64,000 nucleotides of DNA from NCBI GenBank assembly GCA_964438205.1, contig CAYTJQ010000001.1, positions 1 through 64,000 on the forward strand. The letters run 5' to 3'. The notes below the pieces were generated by a model. That model ran no database searches. It was given only the letters and a program-made list of their open reading frames with translations, and was not told the DNA's origin. A program made the translations under genes and the position numbers. Positions 58,126 through 64,000 of this stretch are shown in pieces. This DNA is from Pseudohaliea sp964438205 (GTDB taxonomy: Bacteria > Pseudomonadota > Gammaproteobacteria > Pseudomonadales > Halieaceae). The first letter of the stretch is position 1; every line of letters starts with the position of its first letter.

Positions 58126-60735
58126 CTAAAAGGTCCACTGCAGGCCGACGCGGGCGGTCCAGGAATACTCCTCGTACTGCAGCGTGCGGTCCCGACCCGG
58201 ACCGCGCTGGAAGGCGTAGAAAGGCTCGTCGTTCAGATTGATGAACTGGCTGTAGATCTTCAGCGAGTCGGTGACGTCAAAGTTCGCCGTCAGGTCTACC
58301 TGCAGATGCTCATCGACGTAGCGATCTTCCTCCGGATCGCCGCCGAGCTCGTCGAGATACTCGTCGCGATAGGCAGCCGTCAGGCGGATGGAGAGACGGT
58401 CGGTCTCGTAGCCGAGGGTCGCATTATAGGTATTCTTCGCTGCCGCCGGCAGATCGATGTCGCGCTCACCCGTATCACCCTCGGCGTCTGTGTAGGTGTA
58501 GTTCAGGCCGACCAGCAGCCCGTCGAAGGGAGCCGGCAGGAAGGTGAAGAGCTGCTGGTAGTTGAGCTCGAAGCCCAGCACCTGCGCATCCTCGCCGTTC
58601 TGGGGAATGACAGCCTCGGTGAAGGAAACACCGTTGTAGACACCGTTGAAGGGCGGCGTGTCCTCATCGAAGACGGTGTTGAAGATGAAATTCTCGATCT
58701 CCTTGTAGAACACGCCGGCTGACAGGACGCTCGCCTCGTCGAAGTACCATTCGACGCTGCCGTCGAAATTGATCGCTTCATAGGGATCCAGGGAGGGGTT
58801 GCCGAATTCGCCTTCGCGGTCACCACCGCGAGATTCCTCCACCGCGAAGATCGGCGCCAGCTGGATCGGCGCCGGGCGCACGACGCTGGTGAAAAACCCG
58901 GCCCGCAGCACCAGGTCATCGCGAGCGTCATAGCGCACGCTCAGGCTCGGCAGCCAGTTGGTGTAGCTGTTGTCGTCGGCCGTCGGCGTGATGACCACCG
59001 TGTCTTCATCGAGGATCACACCGTCGAGCTCCGCGCCCTCTTCGAGAATCTCGGTGCGGTTGGCCACCACGTCGTTCTCGGTGTGTTCGACGCGCACGCC
59101 GCCGATCACCGTCAGCGGGCCGGAGCGCCAGGTGCCCATGAGATAGCCGGCGGTGATGTCCTCATCGACGGTGAAGTCCTCGAGGTTGGACTCGACGGCC
59201 GTATCCAGCTCGTTCACCGCAAAGCGGTCGAGGTTGGCCGCGTTGAAGGCGCGCACCGCGCCGAGATCCATAATCGGGTTGATAGCTGCGAAGCCGTAGC
59301 TCTGCGCCCCGACAACGTCGGCGATGGTGTAGTCGCCGTCGAAGTCCTCGAGGACCGTGAGGGTGATATCCGCCTCCTTGCTCCGCTGGCGGTGCTTGCC
59401 GCCGAACTTCACCTCCAGCGTGCCCTGGTCGAGGTCAAAATAGCGAGTGGCGTCAAGTTGAAGGGTCACCTCCTCGTCTTCGCTCTTGCCGTCGACCAGC
59501 TCCAGCGCATCGACCTCATAGGTGGCCGGATTGAAGAAGGCAGAGCCCCCCTCGAACACGCTATACCCGGGAATCTCGTCGCGATAATCAAAGGTGAGGC
59601 CGAGAGCGCCCGGATCTTCGAAGCCCGCGGCAAAGAGCGTCGGATCCTGGGTGTCCTTTTCGTGCTCCTCGGCGTAAGCGTAGCTGACACTGTAATCCAC
59701 GCTCCAGCGTTCCAGGCGAGTCTCGCCACCGAGGCTGAAATTGCGGATCTCCTGGGCCTCATAGCGATCCTTCTGCTCACGCTCCACGGCGATTTCACCG
59801 TCCCCGGAGCGGAAGCTTGCCCGGTCTGCGTTGCCCCCCGAGGGGTCTTCATCCATCTCGATGACCACCGCGCGGCGGGACTCCGTGTCCTCGAAGAGAC
59901 TGTACATGCCGCGAGCGTAGAGCGTGGTGCTGTCGCTGGCACGGAAGTCGACGGACAGGGAGCCACTGGTCCGCTCCCGGATGACATCGTAGTCGCGGTA
60001 CTCGACGGTGTCGGCGAAGGCAATACCGTCGTCGGTGAGACCCCAGCCGTCGGCCTCGGCGTTGTCCGTGGAGAACTCCCGCTCCTGCCAGGACAGGCCA
60101 CCGGCAATGCCCACGCGCTCGTTGATGGGCACGGTGAAGTCGAGCACCGTCTTCGGTGAGTAGCGGTCGGCGAGATCGTTGTAGGACTGCTCGGCCTTGA
60201 GAGAAACGAACGGCTCCTCGACATCGAAGGCGCGAGTCGTGTTGATATTGATGGAGGCACCGATCGTGTCGGCATCCAGGTCCGGGGTCAGCGTCTTGAT
60301 GACCTCGATGGATTCGACCAGCTCCGAGGCGACGACATCCAGGGCCACGGCGCGGGTATCGGCCTCCGGCGACGGGATACGCACGCCGTTCACCGACGAC
60401 GAATTGAGGGCCGGGTCGAGGCCGCGCACGGCAATGAAGCGGCCCTCGCCCTGGTCGTTGAGTACGTTCACACCGGAGAGGCGGCGGACCGACTCGGCCA
60501 CGTTCTGGTCCGGGAAGTTACCGATGGCGTCGCGGGTAATCACGCTCATGATGCGGTCGGAGTCGCGCTGGCGCTCGATAGCGTTCTGCATCATGGCACG
60601 CTGGCCGTAGACGTAGACCTCCTCCATGCGGTCCATGGCATCACCGTCGGAGGGCGTCTGCGCGAGCGCGGGCAGGACAGCAGGTGTGAGCACGGCGGCG
60701 AGGGCGGTGGCGAGGGGACGCTTGGCAAACGACAT
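58126..60735 (-). CDS. TonB-dependent receptor of the phytase locus
   Basis: An 869-aa receptor of the class often found with polysaccharide or organophosphate genes. It has a signal peptide (TALAAVLTPAVLPALA), EEVYVYGQR as TonB-box-like segment, the plug segments NFPDQNVAESVRRLSGV, RFIAVRGLDPALNSSSVNG and VIKTLTPDLDADTIGASIN, and a barrel ending SWTARVGLQWTF. It lies 170 bases downstream of the phytase on the same strand. Beta-propeller phytase and TonB-receptor pairs are a recognised proteobacterial arrangement for phytate use. AGGAA precedes the ATG. The substrate is inferred from the neighbour. Confidence 0.9.
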   Translation of the reverse strand: MSFAKRPLATALAAVLTPAVLPALAQTPSDGDAMDRMEEVYVYGQRAMMQNAIERQRDSDRIMSVITRDAIGNFPDQNVAESVRRLSGVNVLNDQGEGRFIAVRGLDPALNSSSVNGVRIPSPEADTRAVALDVVASELVESIEVIKTLTPDLDADTIGASININTTRAFDVEEPFVSLKAEQSYNDLADRYSPKTVLDFTVPINERVGIAGGLSWQEREFSTDNAEADGWGLTDDGIAFADTVEYRDYDVIRERTSGSLSVDFRASDSTTLYARGMYSLFEDTESRRAVVIEMDEDPSGGNADRASFRSGDGEIAVEREQKDRYEAQEIRNFSLGGETRLERWSVDYSVSYAYAEEHEKDTQDPTLFAAGFEDPGALGLTFDYRDEIPGYSVFEGGSAFFNPATYEVDALELVDGKSEDEEVTLQLDATRYFDLDQGTLEVKFGGKHRQRSKEADITLTVLEDFDGDYTIADVVGAQSYGFAAINPIMDLGAVRAFNAANLDRFAVNELDTAVESNLEDFTVDEDITAGYLMGTWRSGPLTVIGGVRVEHTENDVVANRTEILEEGAELDGVILDEDTVVITPTADDNSYTNWLPSLSVRYDARDDLVLRAGFFTSVVRPAPIQLAPIFAVEESRGGDREGEFGNPSLDPYEAINFDGSVEWYFDEASVLSAGVFYKEIENFIFNTVFDEDTPPFNGVYNGVSFTEAVIPQNGEDAQVLGFELNYQQLFTFLPAPFDGLLVGLNYTYTDAEGDTGERDIDLPAAAKNTYNATLGYETDRLSIRLTAAYRDEYLDELGGDPEEDRYVDEHLQVDLTANFDVTDSLKIYSQFINLNDEPFYAFQRGPGRDRTLQYEEYSWTARVGLQWTF

Positions 60736-60782
60736 GGGGCAGTTCCTTTCAGCAAAAACTGCCGCTATTCTGCTCCGCCCAT

Positions 60783-60800
60783 GTTACCGGCATGTGACGG
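60783..60800 (-). promoter_or_regulatory. PhoB-box-like element before the TonB receptor
   Basis: On the minus strand CCGTCAC-ATGC-CGGTAAC gives two 7-base half-sites with 11-bp period, each matching 5 of 7 of the PhoB consensus CTGTCA(T/C). Ten bases further is a weak -10 (CAGAAT, 60767-60772). Spacing fits a PhoB-activated promoter for the receptor; the match is partial. Confidence 0.3.
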
Positions 60801-60841
60801 CGAGCCATCGAGGCACGCCGCTTAGCCAAAACTTAATGGAA

Positions 60842-60881
60842 GTGTCACCGGCCGTTCACGCAGCGGTCACCGCAATGTCAT
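60842..60881 (+). promoter_or_regulatory. Four PhoB-like half-sites in 11-bp phase
   Basis: GTGTCAC, CGTTCAC, CGGTCAC and ATGTCAT start at 60842, 60853, 60864 and 60875, exactly 11 bases apart with 4-base spacers; three match the PhoB half-site at 6 of 7. They lie between the phytase stop and the receptor start, oriented opposite to the receptor gene. The exact phasing is striking; function is inferred. Confidence 0.35.
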
Positions 60882-60905
60882 GAGCCCACCACCCAGCCGC
60901 CTCCT

Positions 60906-62819
60906 TCAAGCGCCGTCGGCAAGTCCCAGCACGGTGGCCACGGCGCCCCAGTCCAGAAGCTTGAAGGACTGGGGGGCGTCCGGAAGCCGGTTGCGGCCGT
61001 CCTGGACCACGATGAGCCCTTGCGGGTAGCCGGGGAGCGATGCACTGGTGACGTCCAGTCCGTCCGTCTCGGAGACTCCGTCCAGGCCCGCGGCCAGATC
61101 GGCTGTCACCCGGAAGTCGCCCACGAGCGGATAGCCCGGTGCAAGGGCATAGACAGCGAAGCTGTTACTCCCCTGGCTGGAGACCACGAGCCAGGCTTCA
61201 GCACCGCGACGGTAGATAGCCATACCCTCGACGTCGGCCACGAGATTGTCGCTGACGGGGATGGCGAGTTCAGGCGCTGTGCCGTCCGGCTCCGCACCGG
61301 CGACCCATATCCCCGCCGCTTCCTCGCCCAGGTAAACCAGCCCCGTGGCCGAGTCCGCCACACAGCCCTCCGGCTGGCTCGGCAGCCGGAATTCGCGCAC
61401 ACGCTCCGTGGCCGGGCTGGCGAGGGTGCCGCTCAGGCGGTGCTGCTCATAGCGGCCGTCCTTGGCGTTAATGAACACATAGCCCGCTTCCCCATCGCCG
61501 TACATGCACAGGCCGTAGACCTCCTCCAGCCCCGTGGGCACATCGCCGAGATGACGCACCCAACCCCCTTCGATGGCGAACAGCGAGATGCTGTCGCCGG
61601 TGCGGTTGCTGGCGGCGGCCAGCGGCACCGTGCCGTCCGGGAAAGCAACTGCCGGCAGTACGTCGACGTTGTTTAGCCGGCCCACGGCGAGGAACTGGCG
61701 CAGGGCGCCGTCGAGGCCATAGACCGCCAGGCCCGCGCGCTTGTCCGTGCCGAGGATCAGGGCCTCGCCGGCCCCGGCCGGCGGTACGTGGATCGCCGGA
61801 TCATCGGCGGCGTCGCCGTAGCGGGCCACCGGCGTCGTTTCCGCGCTTGCGGTGATGGCGGGCGGGCGCCGCTCTGCCGAGGCGGCCGGCGCCGGGGGGA
61901 CGGGCAGCCGCGCGAGCCTATGGCCCGGGGCGGCCTCGTCGAAGACCACCGCGTCCACGGCGTCCTCGCCCGCGGCGACGGCCAGCGCCGAGGGCTCGGC
62001 CAGGCCCGCGAGCGGCCAGCGCGCGGGAGGCGCCGCCGCAGGGAGGTAGTGCAGCGCACCCGCGTCACCATCAAGCACCCACAGCCCCCCGCGCCCGTCG
62101 ACGGCGAGGTCCGAGGCTTCCCCCGCGAGCGGGCCCGCCGCGCCGCCAAGGAGCACTGGCTCCCGCTCGCGGTCGCCCTCCCAGGCTGCGCTGTAGCGCC
62201 AGACGCCGACCGGTTCTTCGGCGATGTACAGCGCCTCGGCCGCGTCGTCGACCGCGCAGGCCTGGGCTTCCGGCACGCCGGGGAAGCGGCGCAACGGCCG
62301 ATCCACCAGGGCTGCGGCCGCGGCATCGTAGACGACGCGCTGCTGCACCTCGCCGCGGGCATCGACGATGAACAGCGACAGGTCGCCACCCTCGGGGTGC
62401 CGGGCCAGGCAGGCTGCATCGGGGCTTGCCTCGTCGGGCGTAATGGTTAGCCGGGCAACAACAGCTCCGCTCGCCCGGGCGTACGCGAAGAGACGCACGG
62501 CGCCCGCGTCGACGTCGAGGGCGCTCACGACGACCGTCCTGGCCCCCCCGAGATCCGCGCCCCCGCGGGCATCCAGGGCCTCGAAGCTACCGGTCGCGAG
62601 AACCTGCGCTTCGCCGGCAGCTACGCGCAGGAGACCGGCCTCTGCCGCGACCAGCCACGTGCCGGGCGCGCCCGGCTCCGCGTGCAGGTCGGCAGCACCG
62701 TCCGGCAAGCTGATGGGGTCAAAGGCAGGCTCCGGGTCGGCCTGGGCCAGAAGAGCGGGAGCGGAAAGGAGTAAAAGCAGGTGGATAGAACGCAACCAGG
62801 CGCGCGCCGTGGCAAACAT
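60906..62819 (-). CDS. Secreted beta-propeller phytase with degenerate N-terminal domain
   Basis: A 637-aa exported protein (signal LRSIHLLLLLSAPALLAQA). Residues about 335-637 form a beta-propeller phytase: ADDPAIHVPPAG, ALILGTDKRAGLAVYGLDG, GRLNNVDVLPAV, LEEVYGLCMYG and PSQPEGCVADSATGLVYLGEE carry the calcium- and phosphate-binding residues. The first 300 residues look like an incomplete, diverged second propeller, as in other dual-domain phytases. It releases phosphate from calcium-phytate in the periplasm or outside. GGAGG lies 6 bases before the ATG at 62819. The TonB receptor follows. Confidence 0.9.
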   Translation of the reverse strand: MFATARAWLRSIHLLLLLSAPALLAQADPEPAFDPISLPDGAADLHAEPGAPGTWLVAAEAGLLRVAAGEAQVLATGSFEALDARGGADLGGARTVVVSALDVDAGAVRLFAYARASGAVVARLTITPDEASPDAACLARHPEGGDLSLFIVDARGEVQQRVVYDAAAAALVDRPLRRFPGVPEAQACAVDDAAEALYIAEEPVGVWRYSAAWEGDREREPVLLGGAAGPLAGEASDLAVDGRGGLWVLDGDAGALHYLPAAAPPARWPLAGLAEPSALAVAAGEDAVDAVVFDEAAPGHRLARLPVPPAPAASAERRPPAITASAETTPVARYGDAADDPAIHVPPAGAGEALILGTDKRAGLAVYGLDGALRQFLAVGRLNNVDVLPAVAFPDGTVPLAAASNRTGDSISLFAIEGGWVRHLGDVPTGLEEVYGLCMYGDGEAGYVFINAKDGRYEQHRLSGTLASPATERVREFRLPSQPEGCVADSATGLVYLGEEAAGIWVAGAEPDGTAPELAIPVSDNLVADVEGMAIYRRGAEAWLVVSSQGSNSFAVYALAPGYPLVGDFRVTADLAAGLDGVSETDGLDVTSASLPGYPQGLIVVQDGRNRLPDAPQSFKLLDWGAVATVLGLADGA

Positions 62820-63128
62820 GATGGACCTCCAATGATCAGGGGCCCCAAAGGAAGCACAGCTACTGCGACGCCGCCACCGCGAGGTTGTCACAATCGATGC
62901 TCCTGTGTCACGCAATCGCTGCGCGGGACCACTGTGCGCTCCCCGGTCGATGCACCACCCCCGAGATTCCGGTCGCCAGCTGCGGCCGGTTGGGTGCCGT
63001 CAAGAACTGGTGCATGATGGCGAACAGCTTCAACGGGGCGTGCGTTTGCGCCGTGAAGCCGGCACCCGGCGGGGCCCGGCCAAGCGACGAGGCACGATTT
63101 TCCACGCCGCGAGACACAGGAGCGGGCC
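62820..63128. other. Divergent intergenic region, phytase to glucokinase
   Basis: 309 bases with no credible gene. It must hold the phytase and glucokinase promoters, but no strong -35/-10 pair stands out by eye. TGTCAC occurs twice at a 20-base distance (about 62886-62911), close to but not in the 11/22-bp phase of a Pho box. Confidence 0.6.
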
Positions 63129-64000
63129 ATGGATGACAACACGGCCGGCGAGGCGCAGACGGTGCTGGTCGCCGACATCGGCGGCAGCAACAGCCGCTTT
63201 GCCGTCGCGACGCTCACCCGGGGCTGGCCGCGGCTCAGCGAGCTGGTGAGCTACCCCAACGCCGGCGCCGCAGGGCTGGAGGCCCAGGTCCATCGCTACC
63301 TGGCCGAGCACGTCACGGCCGCGCCGACCCTCGCCTGCCTCGCCGTCGCCGGACCGGTAGCGGCGGGCCGTGCCCGGCTCACCAACCGCCCCTGGTCCAT
63401 CGACGCCGCCACCCTGGCAGAGACCTTTGCGTTCCGCAGCGTGGCGCTGCTGAATGATTTCGCCGCTCTCGCCCACGGCCTCGCCTTCCTGCCAACCGGC
63501 GGCAGCATGGTCCTGCAGGCGGGGGCGAAGGACGCGCAGGGACCGCTCGCGGTGCTCGGCCCCGGGACGGGCCTCGGTGCGGCCCTCGTTGTCGCCCCGG
63601 GGGAAAAGCAGCGGGTGGTGCCGACGGAAGCGGGCCACGCCGACTTCGCCCCGGTCAGCGCGCGGGACTGGGCCCTCCGGGAGGCCCTTGCGGCAGGGTC
63701 GACACCGGTTACCGTCGAGCACGTGCTGCGCGGGAACGGTATCGCGCAGCTCTATCGGGCCCTGGGCGGCGACGAGCGCGACACGGCCGCAATCTGCGCC
63801 GCCTGCAGCAACGACCGCAGGGCGGCGGAGGCCGTCGCCTGGTACCTGGAACTCCTCGGCCGCTTTGCCGGCAGCTTCGCGCTCACCGTCGGCGCGACCG
63901 GCGGCGTGTACCTCGCCGGCGGCGTCCTGCCCCGGCTCGCGGGGCTGCTGCCGGGCAGCGGCTTCCTGGCGGGCTTCAATGATCGCGGCCCCCTGGCAGC
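63129..64000 (+). CDS. glk: Glucokinase (3' partial)
   Basis: An open frame from the ATG at 63129 to the window edge, 290 codons, cut off at the 3' end. It phosphorylates glucose with ATP. The phosphate-1 motif is LVADIGGSNSRFAVATL, then CLAVAGPVAAGRARLTNRPWSID, the catalytic Asp in LLNDFAALAHGL, the adenosine loop LGPGTGLGAALV, TEAGHADFAP, and GVYLAGGVLPRLAGLLPGSGF. This is the E. coli-type Glk layout. GGAG lies 6 bases before the ATG. Probably 30-40 residues are missing. Confidence 0.93.
   Translation, partial: MDDNTAGEAQTVLVADIGGSNSRFAVATLTRGWPRLSELVSYPNAGAAGLEAQVHRYLAEHVTAAPTLACLAVAGPVAAGRARLTNRPWSIDAATLAETFAFRSVALLNDFAALAHGLAFLPTGGSMVLQAGAKDAQGPLAVLGPGTGLGAALVVAPGEKQRVVPTEAGHADFAPVSARDWALREALAAGSTPVTVEHVLRGNGIAQLYRALGGDERDTAAICAACSNDRRAAEAVAWYLELLGRFAGSFALTVGATGGVYLAGGVLPRLAGLLPGSGFLAGFNDRGPLA

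Noticed and set aside
62886..62911. Two TGTCAC copies upstream of the phytase as a Pho box
   Set aside because: The 20-base distance is out of the 11/22-bp register required, unlike the array at 60842-60881.
1..64000. CRISPR arrays, insertion sequences, integrases, phage or conjugation genes
   Set aside because: None found; the tandem repeats present have 7-16 bp units without spacers, and no transposase or integrase motif was seen in any frame.

Overview
The window is high-GC DNA (about two thirds or more G+C) from a heterotrophic gammaproteobacterium, probably marine or salt-exposed. The evidence is gammaproteobacterial-type housekeeping genes (dusA, a TalB-type tal, hrpA, bifunctional mnmC, mlaA, dinB), three large TonB-dependent receptors, an ectoine-degradation operon and a cyanide-insensitive-type cytochrome bd oxidase. 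Genus cannot be fixed from the sequence. The DNA is a scaffold: five runs of exactly 100 N mark joins of unknown true length, three of them inside genes.

Bases 1-13.3 kb are mostly housekeeping. They hold msrA (cut by the left edge), dusA, tal and a TerB-like gene, then a SpoIIE-type phosphatase/STAS partner-switch pair whose receiver domain is degenerate, then mlaA, an orphan HvfC-C-terminal-like fragment beside a gap, hrpA, an unknown protein with a (DQAP)n tail, mnmC and a glutamine cyclotransferase. Bases 13.3-22.5 kb hold a PreP-like M16C protease, a compact four-gene minus-strand module (FapF-like beta-barrel, small exported precursor with a double-glycine-like leader, two-TM protein, free periplasmic C39 protease), a lipoprotein with a GspG-like C-terminal domain, an SLC13/RCK transporter and an MgtC/DUF4010 membrane protein. 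The four-gene module is my best candidate for an undescribed system.

Bases 22.6-38.7 kb are metabolic: a VOC protein, a solitary HMG-CoA reductase, a small Cys/Arg-rich membrane protein, an MBL hydrolase, a haem-PQQ alcohol dehydrogenase of PVA-dehydrogenase layout, an HSL esterase and a GST. They end in a TetR-controlled catabolic cluster: acyl-CoA ligase, two MaoC hydratase half-proteins, a thiolase-fold protein without the catalytic Cys (Ltp2 aldolase-like), a DUF35 protein, a Rieske oxygenase, an SnoaL-like protein and a TonB receptor. Together these could import, activate, hydroxylate, hydrate and retro-aldol cleave a bulky substrate.

Bases 38.8-44.2 kb carry a tightly promoted small secreted protein, tRNA-Thr(CGT), cioAB with a DUF2474 subunit, pip and dinB. 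A second TonB receptor follows, then the ectoine catabolic operon (doeB2-doeD-doeA-doeC, minus strand), divergent from a beta-oxidation operon (acyl-CoA dehydrogenase, enoyl-CoA hydratase, thiolase, then a 2-hydroxyacid dehydrogenase). The right end holds an exported phosphatidylserine-decarboxylase-like protein, a TonB receptor paired with a beta-propeller phytase (with 11-bp-phased PhoB-like half-sites between them), and glucokinase, cut by the right edge.

Short-unit tandem repeats (7, 8, 12, 12 and 16 bp) recur at gene starts and C-termini and may be sites of length variation. No CRISPR array, rRNA, insertion sequence, integrase or prophage gene was seen.
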